A stretch of DNA of 11,874 nt from Bacteroidales bacterium (GCA_021106655.1 JAIOTT010000460.1:1-11874); one strand, 5' to 3'; positions 1 to 7,872 are shown, counted from the stretch's first letter. The notes: a model not told the origin generated them from the sequence alone. A program made the numbers and translations.

Positions 1-5
1 CCTGA

Positions 6-2723
6 ACTTCTTTAGCTGGCCAGGTTGTTGGGGATGGCATTGTAGTGGACGTTTCAAAGTATATGACAGAGATCATAGAGATCAATGAAGATGAAAGATG
101 GGTCAGGCTTCAACCCGGAGTGATACTTGATGAACTAAATGGTGTGCTTGCTTCTAAAGGGCTGTTTTTTGGTCCGGAAACATCAACTTCAAACCGTTGT
201 ATGATTGGAGGAATGCTTGGAAATAATGCCTGTGGGGCACATTCAATCATTTATGGAAGCACCAGAGATCATACAATTTCTGTTCAGCTTATTTTAAGCG
301 ATGGCTCTGAAGTTGAATTGAAAAGCCTTACTCCCGGTGAGTTCAGGGCAAAATGTAAGGGTGAAAAGTTAGAGAATAAAATATACAATAAACTTGATCA
401 AATTCTTTCTGATACTGAAAATCAGCAAAGGATAAGAACGGAATTTCCCGAAAGCTCAATAAAGCGAAGAAATACCGGATATGCTCTGGATCTCTTGCTT
501 GAATCTTCTCCATTTACATCAGGTACAAAAGATATTAATTTATCTAAGATTATAGCAGGTTCAGAAGGGACATTGGGATTTATCACTGAGATAAAACTTA
601 ATCTTGTCCCTCTTCCTCCAAAAGAAAAAGCACTCCTCTGCGTCCATTTTTATTCCCTTGAGCATGCACTATCAGCTAATATTATTGCTCTAAAGCATAA
701 GCCGGGAGCAATAGAGCTAATAGATAAGTTTATTGTTAAATGTACAGAAAACAATATTTTACAGCGGAAAAACAGGTTTTTTATAAAAGGTGAACCTGAG
801 GCAATATTGATTATTGAGTTTGCAAGGGATACAAAAGAGGAAATAATAAAAATAGCCGGTAAACTTGAGAGTGATATGAAAGATGCAGGATATGGTTATC
901 ATTTTCCTTTGATCTTTGGTGATGATATTTCAAGGATCTGGGCACTCAGAAAAGCCGGAGTCGGACTATTGTCAAACATACCCGGTGATGCAAAGCCTGT
1001 TGGTGTGATAGAGGATACAGCCGTTAAGCCTCAATCCATACCTGATTATATAAAAGAGTTCAAACAATTACTTGATAAATATTCTCTGTCATGTGTCTTT
1101 CATGCACATATTGCCACAGGAGAGCTTCATCTACGTCCGATTCTGAATCTGAAAAAGAAAAAAGATGTTGAACTGTTTTATACAATTGCTCATGAGACAG
1201 CAAAACTTGTAAAGAAATACAAAGGATCATTAAGCGGCGAACATGGTGATGGTCGGCTAAGAGGAGAGTTCATCCCATTGATGATAGGTGAACAAAATTA
1301 TGAGTTGCTAAGGGAAATAAAACATAGCTGGGATCCTGATAATATTTTTAACCCGGGGAAGATCGTGGATACGCCACCCATGAATACAAGTTTAAGATAT
1401 AAATCCGACAGTCCGACACGGGAAATAGAGACTGTATTTGATTTTTCTTCAACTCTTGGTATTATGAGAGCCGCTGAATTGTGTAATGGTTCAGGTGATT
1501 GTAGGAAAACGGAACTGTTTAATGGAACTATGTGCCCAAGCTATATGGCAACGAGGGATGAAAAAAACTCTACACGGGCAAGAGCTAATTTGTTAAGAGA
1601 GTTTCTTACTAACTCTACCCAAACTAATCCTTTTGATCATCAGGAACTGTATGAAGTTATGGATCTTTGCTTGTCATGTAAAGCTTGTAAGTCGGAATGC
1701 CCGTCGAATGTCGATATGACAAAACTCAAAGCAGAGTTTTTGCAACATTATTATGATGCCAATAAAATCCCTCTCAGAACAAAAGCTATTGCAAATATTT
1801 CAAAAATTAATGCTTTAGCAAGCTTTTTTCCGGGTCTTACAAATTTCTTTTTGAAAAACAGCTTTACTTCAGGAGTCACGAAAAAAATACTCGGTTTTGC
1901 GAAAGAACGATCAATTCCTCTGCTTCAAAAAACAACTCTGAGCAAATGGATCAAAAGAAATATTGATGATCTGAACCGAGGCATCAATAGCATGGGAACA
2001 GTTTATTTATTCAATGATGAATTCACTAACTATAACGATACCGATGTTGGGATTAAAGCTATAAAGCTACTGAATAAACTCAAGTATAAAGTTGTTTTAC
2101 CAAAGCATGTTGAAAGCGGCAGAACTTATTTATCAAAAGGACTATTAAGAAAAGCCAAAATAATAGCGAATAAAAATGTAAGATTATTAATGGATATTGT
2201 TTCTGAAAAGACTCCTCTGATAGGCATTGAACCTTCAGCCATACTTACCTTCAGGGATGAATATCCTGAATTGGTTAATAAGGAATTAAAAGAATCTGCA
2301 TCAGATATTGCAGGATCAGCCTTTACCATTGATGAGTTTATCGCAAGGGAAATCGAAATGGGGAATATCACCAGTGATTTATTTACAGATGAGTGTTGTA
2401 CAATAAAGCTCCATGGGCATTGTCATCAGAAAGCTATTGCATCTACTGAGTCTATGAAGAAAATGTTATCAATCCCTGTTAATTTTACTGTGGAAGAGAT
2501 CAAATCCGGATGTTGTGGAATGGCGGGATCATTTGGGTATGAGAAGGAGCATTATGATGTTTCGATGCAGGTAGGGGAGCTTATTCTTTTTCCTGAAATC
2601 AGAAAAACTGATCTGGATACTGTTATTGTAGCTCCCGGAACAAGTTGCCGACATCAGATAAATGATGGAACTGGACGTAAGGCTTTTCATCCGGTTGAGG
2701 TTTTGTATGATGCATTGGTTTGA
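6..2723 (+). CDS. FAD-linked oxidase fused to Fe-S/CCG domain protein (GlcD-GlcF / D-lactate dehydrogenase type), 5' partial
   Basis: Probable flavin- and Fe-S-dependent dehydrogenase that oxidises a D-2-hydroxy acid such as lactate, glycolate or 2-hydroxyglutarate and passes electrons to the membrane quinone pool; the substrate cannot be read from the sequence. Residues below are counted from the GTG at 45. The FAD-binding part includes TSLAGQ (bases 6-23, before that GTG), GGMLGNNACGAHS near 55-67 and GSEGTLGF at 172-179. The FAD-oxidase C-terminal part has FHAH at 352-355 and GEHGDGR at 398-404. The Fe-S part has Cys480, Cys486 and Cys497, then the cluster motif Cys542, Cys545, Cys548, Cys552-Pro. 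A CCG domain follows with HGHCHQ (Cys793) and GCCG (Cys823, Cys824). Family members run to roughly 970-1000 residues, so about 80-100 N-terminal residues lie beyond the left edge. GTG45 is not the true start because conserved family sequence continues upstream of it. An in-frame TGA at 3-5 interrupts that upstream sequence. Confidence 0.88.
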   Translation, partial: TSLAGQVVGDGIVVDVSKYMTEIIEINEDERWVRLQPGVILDELNGVLASKGLFFGPETSTSNRCMIGGMLGNNACGAHSIIYGSTRDHTISVQLILSDGSEVELKSLTPGEFRAKCKGEKLENKIYNKLDQILSDTENQQRIRTEFPESSIKRRNTGYALDLLLESSPFTSGTKDINLSKIIAGSEGTLGFITEIKLNLVPLPPKEKALLCVHFYSLEHALSANIIALKHKPGAIELIDKFIVKCTENNILQRKNRFFIKGEPEAILIIEFARDTKEEIIKIAGKLESDMKDAGYGYHFPLIFGDDISRIWALRKAGVGLLSNIPGDAKPVGVIEDTAVKPQSIPDYIKEFKQLLDKYSLSCVFHAHIATGELHLRPILNLKKKKDVELFYTIAHETAKLVKKYKGSLSGEHGDGRLRGEFIPLMIGEQNYELLREIKHSWDPDNIFNPGKIVDTPPMNTSLRYKSDSPTREIETVFDFSSTLGIMRAAELCNGSGDCRKTELFNGTMCPSYMATRDEKNSTRARANLLREFLTNSTQTNPFDHQELYEVMDLCLSCKACKSECPSNVDMTKLKAEFLQHYYDANKIPLRTKAIANISKINALASFFPGLTNFFLKNSFTSGVTKKILGFAKERSIPLLQKTTLSKWIKRNIDDLNRGINSMGTVYLFNDEFTNYNDTDVGIKAIKLLNKLKYKVVLPKHVESGRTYLSKGLLRKAKIIANKNVRLLMDIVSEKTPLIGIEPSAILTFRDEYPELVNKELKESASDIAGSAFTIDEFIAREIEMGNITSDLFTDECCTIKLHGHCHQKAIASTESMKKMLSIPVNFTVEEIKSGCCGMAGSFGYEKEHYDVSMQVGELILFPEIRKTDLDTVIVAPGTSCRHQINDGTGRKAFHPVEVLYDALV

Positions 2724-2823
2724 AATAAATAGCGATAAAAAAATGACATTAATAACAAAATTTATCCTCAATTACTTAAAACGCAATCTAATTATAAACA
2801 CATTAAGCATAAAAAATAATAGA

Positions 2824-4599
2824 ATGAACGGAAAAACATTTGTAGAAAAGATCTTTGGATCGGAAAAAGGAAGTATAGTATTTAAAAAACCTGATATCGT
2901 GTTGACTCATGATAATACAGTTAGTATTGAGAAAACTTTTAAAAAGATGGGGGGTGAAAATATTTATGACCCTGAACAGTTGCTGATTGTTCTTGATCAT
3001 AATGCACCACCAACTAATGCAAAGTTGGCTAACGACTATCAACGTATTCGCGATTTTGCAACAGAACAGGAAGTAAAACGATTTTATGATGTTGGAAGTG
3101 GTATCTGCCATCAGATAATGGCAAATCATGCCAAACCGCAAATGGTAATAGTAGGTAGTGACAGTCATACATGTACAGCTGGAGCTTTTAATGCATTTGC
3201 CGCAGGCATTGACAGGACTGAATCAGCGGGATTGTGGAAGCAGGGAGAAACATGGTTCCGGATACCTGAATCAATAAAGATAATCTTAAATGGTAAACTG
3301 CCTGAGGGCGTCTTTGCAAAAGATCTTTCTTTGTGGATAATTGGAATGATAGGTTCCAGTGGAGCAGATTATATGTCGATAGAATATCATGGTGAGGGAG
3401 TTAAAACACTCAGCATATCCGACAGGATGACTATTGCTAATCTGGCATCTGAAATGGGAGCCAAGAATGCTGTTTTTCCGGCAGATGATGTATTATTTGA
3501 TTATCTGGGAGAAGAAGTTGAGGGATGTTGGGCCGATGATGATGCAGTTTATTCGAGGGAGATAGTGATCAGTTTAAGTGATCTTTTTCCGGTAGTTGCG
3601 GCTCCGCACAATGTTGATAATGTGAAAGCACTCTCTGAAGTTCAGGGTACGAAAATAAGTCAGGCTCTTGTGGGTACTTGTACAAACGGCAGACTTGAAG
3701 ATTTGAGGGAAACTGCCGCAGTGATGGATGGTAAAAAGCTTCCTGCAGGTTTTCAAATGCTTGTTATACCTGCATCAAAAGAGATATATATGCAGGCGAT
3801 GGATGAAGGTCTTATTTCAATATTTATGAATGCTGGTGCAAATGTTCTTGCAACATCTTGTGGTCCTTGTCTTGGAACAGGACAGGGCATACCTGCTGAC
3901 GGAATTAATATAATCTCAACTGCAAACCGTAACTTTAAAGGTAGGATGGGTAATAAGGAAGCAAATATTTATCTTGCATCCCCTGCAGCAGTCGCACACT
4001 CAGCTCTTAAAGCGGAGATCTCTGACCCAAGAGGAATACATGCTAATGATAAATTCCCTTATACAATTGAGCAAAGTAAAACACTTGAAGTAAAGAGAGG
4101 TGAAGACAGATACTCAAATGCTGTCTGGAATTATTCAGATGTGGATAATTTAAACACCGATCAAATGTTTGCAGGTAACCTGACTTATGAAGTTAGTAGT
4201 GCAGAACCTGAAAAAATAATGCCCCATCTCTTTAAAGACTTTGATGAGAATTTTACTAAGAAAGTACAGGATGGAGATATTATTGTGGCTGGAGCAAATT
4301 TTGGTTGTGGCAGCTCACGTGAGCACCCTGCTGTAGGCTTATCCTATGCAGGTGTAAAAGCAGTAATCGTAAAGTCAGTTAACAGGATATTTTACCGTTC
4401 CTCAGTAAATCAGGGTTTGCCAATCATTGTGTTGCCCGAAGTTGTTGATGCATACAAACAGGGAGATCAGCTTACAATTGATTTTGAAAGCGGCACTGTA
4501 ACGGTTGGGACAGATATATTTAACTTTGCTCCATTACCAACAAAGTTAATGGCTATCTTTGAAGCTAAGGGATTGGTTAATTTTATCGCCAAAGCTTAA
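2824..4599 (+). CDS. Aconitase-superfamily hydratase, fused LeuC-LeuD type (3-isopropylmalate dehydratase / homoaconitase-like)
   Basis: 591-residue [4Fe-4S] hydro-lyase expected to interconvert 2- and 3-hydroxy acids by dehydration and rehydration. The N-terminal large-subunit part is LeuC-like: HDNT near residue 30, DHNAPP near 58, GSDSHTCT with Asp113 and His115, then GTCTNGR with Cys286 and SCGPC with Cys346 and Cys349, the three expected cluster ligands. The C-terminal swivel part is LeuD-like, with NFGCGSSREHP around Cys495-His501. In many bacteria these are two subunits (LeuC, LeuD); here they are one chain, shorter than classical AcnA or AcnB. The frame is open back to 2662 inside the preceding gene, but the ATG at 2824 gives the family-like N-terminus (MNGKTFVEKIFG) and removes that overlap; no Shine-Dalgarno is visible. 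It follows the FAD/Fe-S oxidase after 100 bp on the same strand, so co-transcription is possible. The substrate is open: aconitate, isopropylmalate, homoaconitate and dimethylmalate are all candidates. No other leucine-pathway gene is in view. Confidence 0.85.
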   Translation: MNGKTFVEKIFGSEKGSIVFKKPDIVLTHDNTVSIEKTFKKMGGENIYDPEQLLIVLDHNAPPTNAKLANDYQRIRDFATEQEVKRFYDVGSGICHQIMANHAKPQMVIVGSDSHTCTAGAFNAFAAGIDRTESAGLWKQGETWFRIPESIKIILNGKLPEGVFAKDLSLWIIGMIGSSGADYMSIEYHGEGVKTLSISDRMTIANLASEMGAKNAVFPADDVLFDYLGEEVEGCWADDDAVYSREIVISLSDLFPVVAAPHNVDNVKALSEVQGTKISQALVGTCTNGRLEDLRETAAVMDGKKLPAGFQMLVIPASKEIYMQAMDEGLISIFMNAGANVLATSCGPCLGTGQGIPADGINIISTANRNFKGRMGNKEANIYLASPAAVAHSALKAEISDPRGIHANDKFPYTIEQSKTLEVKRGEDRYSNAVWNYSDVDNLNTDQMFAGNLTYEVSSAEPEKIMPHLFKDFDENFTKKVQDGDIIVAGANFGCGSSREHPAVGLSYAGVKAVIVKSVNRIFYRSSVNQGLPIIVLPEVVDAYKQGDQLTIDFESGTVTVGTDIFNFAPLPTKLMAIFEAKGLVNFIAKA

Positions 4600-4642
4600 T
4601 AAGTCAGGAGGATGCTTCAAAAGTCTTTATGAACCTTTTTTC

Positions 4643-4726
4643 CATACTTTGAGCAACTTTGTGTTGAATTACTAAAGAGCTGTTACACAGAGAACCACCA
4701 AGGATCTCAAAGTTACACAAAGTATG
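4643..4726. repeat. Imperfect inverted repeat in the 189-bp spacer
   Basis: Two 19-nt arms, 4643-4661 and 4708-4726, are inverted copies matching at 17 of 19 positions (outer part CATACTTTG, inner part AACTTTG). The 46-nt interior contains TTACACAGAGAACCACCAAG, which echoes the arm motif GTTACACAAAG. Read on the minus strand it resembles the CTTTGTGTAACTTTG / TTCTCTGTGTAAC type of interspersed intergenic repeat I recall from Bacteroidota and other genomes. There is no T-run after the second arm, so it is unlikely to be a simple intrinsic terminator. It sits between the aconitase-family gene and the phosphoesterase gene, in the only sizeable spacer there. Confidence 0.6.
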
Positions 4727-4788
4727 AAATCAATCAAATTCAATTTAAATTTTAGATTTTGATACAACCCCTGACTGAAATTTTATAG

Positions 4789-6135
4789 ATGAAAAAGAAA
4801 CAGATATACATTCTGATAATAATCCTTGTCCTTATTGCCTTCTTTTTTACTACAGCTAAGGAGTTTCCCAAAAATGTCAGCCGGCTGCCCTTTTTCTTCA
4901 TTCTGATGTTACTTGACGCCTACTTGTGGTTTTATGTGAGAAGAAGGATAAAGAGTAAGATTTGCAGAAGCATCATTGCTTTTCTTTATTGGCTTCCATT
5001 GATGTTGCTTGTAGGAATGGTGTTTTTATTTTTACCAATACCTTATCAGGAGTGGGATAAAAGTCTGAAAATATATCTTGGAGGAATTGTTTTTATAATG
5101 TATGCTGCAAAGGTATTTCCCATTATTACTTTGCTCCTTGATGATGTCAGGAGATTATTCCAATTTATTTACCAAAAAATATTCATACCAAAGAGAGTTA
5201 AGGATTTTGCTGAAGGAAAAAAAATAAGCAGAAGTAAATTTCTTGGAAACATTGGACTTATTACCGGAGGGATCGCCTTTTCCGGATTACTGACAGGAAT
5301 TCTTAAGTGGGCATATGATTTTAGAGTAAGAAAAGAGATCATAACGGTTGAAAGTCTTCCGAAAGTTTTAAATGGTTTACGTATAGTCCAGATATCAGAT
5401 ATTCACCTTGGAAGCTGGACTTCGAATTCCAAATTAGAGGAAGTTGTTCAGATCATAAATGACCTTAAAGCAGACCTCGTATTCTTTACAGGAGATCTTG
5501 TCGATTACGTTAGTGCTGAAGCCTATGAGTATAAGAGTATTCTCGAAAAAATACGATCACGTCACGGAGTGTTTTCTGTTTTAGGAAATCATGATTACGG
5601 GGATTATGCTACATGGGAGTCTGCTGTTGCAAAACAAGAGAACATGATTGAACTGTTCAATTTTTTTAATGATATAGGATGGAAACTTTTAAGAAACGAA
5701 AATAGCATTCTTGAGATTGATAATGAAAAGCTTGCCATCATCGGCATTGAGAACTGGAGTGTTTATGATCGTTTTCCAAAATATGGTGATCTTGATAAGG
5801 CATTACCAGGTACTGAAGGTATTCCGGTAAAATTACTTCTTTCTCATGATCCGACATTCTGGGATCATACGGTTCAAAATTATTATCCGGAGATTGACAT
5901 AACTTTTTCCGGGCATACTCATGGTTTTCAGCTTGGAGTTGAAATTCCCGGCTTTAAGTGGAGTCCCGCCCAGTATTTGTATAAGCAATGGGCAGGGCTT
6001 TATTCAAGAAGTAGCAGTGGCAGGAAGCAGTACTTGTATGTGAATCGTGGGACTGGTACTATTGGTTATCCTGGGAGGATTGGGATACTTCCGGAGATAA
6101 CTCTATTCGAATTATCAAACTTTTCTAAAATATAA
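4789..6135 (+). CDS. Membrane-anchored calcineurin-like metallophosphoesterase
   Basis: 448-residue protein with a hydrophobic N-terminal half and a C-terminal binuclear-metal phosphoesterase domain. Predicted membrane segments lie near residues 5-22, 34-50, 62-83, 95-117 and 152-172. The catalytic domain starts near 195 and has the full motif set: DIHLGSW (Asp204, His206), GDLVDY (Asp236), GNHDYG (Asn267, His268), SHDP (His353) and GHTHG (His376, His378). The layout resembles the YkuE/YaeI-type membrane phosphoesterases, some of which act on lipid or lipid A precursor phosphates; this assignment is by analogy only. Active-site residues look intact. The ATG at 4789 begins MKKKQIYILI, a plausible membrane-protein start. 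The gene stands alone on its strand between a repeat-bearing spacer and a transposase gene, so context gives no substrate. Confidence 0.88.
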   Translation: MKKKQIYILIIILVLIAFFFTTAKEFPKNVSRLPFFFILMLLDAYLWFYVRRRIKSKICRSIIAFLYWLPLMLLVGMVFLFLPIPYQEWDKSLKIYLGGIVFIMYAAKVFPIITLLLDDVRRLFQFIYQKIFIPKRVKDFAEGKKISRSKFLGNIGLITGGIAFSGLLTGILKWAYDFRVRKEIITVESLPKVLNGLRIVQISDIHLGSWTSNSKLEEVVQIINDLKADLVFFTGDLVDYVSAEAYEYKSILEKIRSRHGVFSVLGNHDYGDYATWESAVAKQENMIELFNFFNDIGWKLLRNENSILEIDNEKLAIIGIENWSVYDRFPKYGDLDKALPGTEGIPVKLLLSHDPTFWDHTVQNYYPEIDITFSGHTHGFQLGVEIPGFKWSPAQYLYKQWAGLYSRSSSGRKQYLYVNRGTGTIGYPGRIGILPEITLFELSNFSKI

Positions 6136-6185
6136 GGTTACTATTTACTGATTTAGTATACTAAGACTTAAGCTAACCAAATCAC

Positions 6186-6219
6186 AAACTTTTCCAAAGT
6201 TTAAACTTTGGAAAAGTTT
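6186..6219. repeat. Perfect 34-bp palindrome upstream of the RAYT gene (REP-like element)
   Basis: Half-site AAACTTTTCCAAAGTTT (6186-6202) is followed with no spacer by its exact reverse complement (6203-6219). As single-stranded DNA or RNA it would form a long hairpin. Its right end is 10 bp before the ATG of the Y1 transposase gene. RAYT proteins of other bacteria are associated with palindromic REP elements next to their gene and cut them as hairpins, so this is the natural candidate substrate. It may also affect expression, since in the mRNA the hairpin would sit against the start codon. The palindrome itself is seen directly; the role is inferred. Confidence 0.85.
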
Positions 6220-6229
6220 AGTTAAAATT

Positions 6230-6841
6230 ATGGAACCTTTAATCCCAGAAAACTTCTATCATATCTATAACCATTCAAACGGAAATGAGTTACTTTTTCG
6301 GGAAAATAGGAATTATATATTCTTCCTTAAAAAGTACGAAATGTATATCAACTCCATGGTAGAAACATATGCTTATTGCTTAATGCCAAACCATTTTCAC
6401 TTATTGGTAAGCATCAAAGATGATAAAGAAATTAATGATCTTATTTTAAAGAATAAATTTTCAACTAAATATAAAGCACAGACAGATTCAAAAGAGAGGG
6501 AGAAATTAATATCATTATTTATTAGCAAACAATTCTCAAAGCTTTTTAGCTCATATTCCCAGGCATATAATAAAGTGTATTCCCGAATGGGAAGCTTGTT
6601 TATGAAAAATTTTAGACGTAAACATATAACAAAAGAGAGCTATTTTATCTATTTGATAAATTATATTCACTTCAACCCTGTGAATCATGGATTTGTTAGT
6701 AAACCAGGAGAATGGAAACATTCGTCATATAGGGTTACCTTGTCAGACAGGTCGAGTATAATAAAACGAGATTTTGTTTTTGAAAAGTTCGGAGGCATCT
6801 CAAATTTTATCGAATGTCATTCAAAGCCTTTGCAAGTATAA
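6230..6841 (+). CDS. REP-associated tyrosine transposase (RAYT, Y1_Tnp / IS200-like superfamily)
   Basis: 203-residue HUH single-strand endonuclease of the Y1 transposase superfamily, thought to cleave and rejoin hairpin-forming single-stranded DNA through a tyrosine. The N-terminus has the family pattern FYHIYN (9-14). The metal-binding HUH motif is His55-Phe-His57 within MPNHFHLLV. The region FSSYSQAYNKVYSRMGSLF (106-124) holds the candidate catalytic tyrosine, probably Tyr109, with Tyr113 as the alternative. YIHFNPVNHGFV (145-156) and WKHSSY (162-167) are the usual C-terminal family blocks. The frame is intact, with an ATG start and no visible Shine-Dalgarno. A perfect palindrome ends 10 bp upstream and a partial half-site lies 32 bp past the stop. 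No flanking IS ends or target duplications are visible, which fits a RAYT better than a self-mobile IS200 element. It has probably been domesticated or vertically kept, but that cannot be shown here. Confidence 0.88.
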   Translation: MEPLIPENFYHIYNHSNGNELLFRENRNYIFFLKKYEMYINSMVETYAYCLMPNHFHLLVSIKDDKEINDLILKNKFSTKYKAQTDSKEREKLISLFISKQFSKLFSSYSQAYNKVYSRMGSLFMKNFRRKHITKESYFIYLINYIHFNPVNHGFVSKPGEWKHSSYRVTLSDRSSIIKRDFVFEKFGGISNFIECHSKPLQV

Positions 6842-6902
6842 ATCTTGTTAAAAGTTATAAACTATAGAAATGCTTTGGAAAAATCATGCTTACAAATAAT
6901 CC

Positions 6903-7100
6903 CTATCTCTTCGGCCTGTTATAAATGTGAAAATCATCTATATTGCCAACACTCTGCCCAAGTTCGGTTACCCATACCCGCATTCTATTATCATCATATG
7001 CATGAAATTTAGCGAAATGGAGCTTTGCAGCGTAAACATCAGCCGAATCATGGTCAAGGAGATCAGGTGTAACGCCACCACCACTTTTATTAAAGCTTAA
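6903..7100 (-). pseudogene. Orphan C-terminal protein fragment, unrecognised (decayed gene)
   Basis: A minus-strand frame of 65 sense codons ends in TAG at 6905-6903 and begins just after a TGA at 7103-7101, with no ATG near its start. The encoded tail reads like real protein: it opens SFNKSGGGVTPDLLDHDSAD, continues through KLHFAKFHAYDD and RVWVTELGQSV, and ends DDFHIYNRPKR. It is locally richer in G and C than the flanking spacer. Beyond the TGA the frame shows no clear continuation before the next gene's end at 7135. I do not recognise the family; the ending loosely recalls the C-terminal strands of secreted phosphatases, which is a weak impression only. It lies between the transposase gene and the DUF6398 gene, consistent with a gene truncated by local rearrangement. 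The rest of 6842-7134 shows no gene. Confidence 0.55.
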
Positions 7101-7134
7101 TCAGGAGACTCCGCTCAGTAGAGAAAAACACTAA

Positions 7135-7854
7135 TCAAGAAACAGGCTGATTTACAACATCAGTTATTGTAAATTTTCCGGATGAAAGCTTTTTTTCGAA
7201 TTTAAGGATTTTAGCTGGTCTTCCGTAAAAGTAAATATGCAGCGCTTTTTTTTCTGTTATTTTAACTTTTTGTAGCTTTTCGCCTTCATCAAGAATTGTT
7301 TTAAAAAGGTGTTCAAGCTGGTAGATATCTGTGCTTTTTACCGGGAATTGTGACTCCAACAAAATAATATAATAATCAGGTTCTTCCTGAACATATGTTT
7401 CTATTAATTCTTCTTCTTCGTCTTCTTCTAACAAGTCGCGGGGAACGATCAAGCCGTCTTCTGTCATTACGAGATTATTTAAAAATACTGATATTTGAGA
7501 ATCCTCTCTTTGGTAATTGGAGTTAAAAAAATCGATATCTAAGCCTTCTCTGATCATAGATGCTTTTTGTCCTACAGTTGAAGTGTTGGCATTAAAGTAA
7601 CTGCAAACATCCGAAAGGGATGCATAAGGTTCGAAATATTTGTCGCCTAGAAAGTTAACACTGCCTATTGCCCAAACAATTGATGCCGCCCAGATACTTT
7701 CCTTCCCGCGTTTAAAAACATCCTGATCTAATTCCAGCAAATCAATGAATAAATTATTGCACAGGCGCAGGTATTCATCATCAAGGTGATTTTTGCAATA
7801 AGCTCGAAAAAGCTTTGAAATTTCATTTGCTTTGGATTGTTCCGTTTTTTTCAT
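7135..7854 (-). CDS. DUF6398 domain-containing protein
   Basis: 239-residue soluble protein of unknown function. Residues about 12-118 match the DUF6398 pattern as I know it: a helical start (LFRAYCKNHLDDEYLRLCNN), then KESIWAASIVWAIGSVNFLG (51-70), a short helix-turn-helix-like piece (SLSDVCSYFNANTSTVGQKA, 79-98) and IREGLDI. This arrangement recalls a TFIIB/cyclin-like repeat, but no function follows from that. A very acidic linker (EEDEEEE near 143-149) leads to a C-terminal alpha/beta segment of about 80 residues (YYIILLESQFPV, later LHIYFYGRPAKIL) that I cannot assign. I chose the ATG at 7854 (MKKTEQSK). The longer alternative from 7896 would translate the upstream tandem-repeat leader into an unlikely N-terminus. 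The gene is 75 bp downstream of the PLP-enzyme gene on the same strand and may be the last gene of that unit. Confidence 0.75.
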   Translation of the reverse strand: MKKTEQSKANEISKLFRAYCKNHLDDEYLRLCNNLFIDLLELDQDVFKRGKESIWAASIVWAIGSVNFLGDKYFEPYASLSDVCSYFNANTSTVGQKASMIREGLDIDFFNSNYQREDSQISVFLNNLVMTEDGLIVPRDLLEEDEEEELIETYVQEEPDYYIILLESQFPVKSTDIYQLEHLFKTILDEGEKLQKVKITEKKALHIYFYGRPAKILKFEKKLSSGKFTITDVVNQPVS

Positions 7855-7872
7855 ATGTATTATTAATTTATC

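Noticed and set aside
2662..2823. Upstream extension of the aconitase-family frame into the end of the oxidase gene
   Set aside because: The extra 54 residues have no family similarity, overlap the oxidase CDS, and the ATG at 2824 gives the expected N-terminus.
6153..6164. 12-bp palindrome TTAGTATACTAA after the phosphoesterase gene
   Set aside because: Short and AT-rich, no T-run, and within chance expectation for this composition; not called as terminator or operator.
6903..7100. Plus-strand open frame across the same stretch as the minus-strand fragment
   Set aside because: It is also free of stops, but its composition is less protein-like and it has no supported start; the minus strand gives the more natural sequence.
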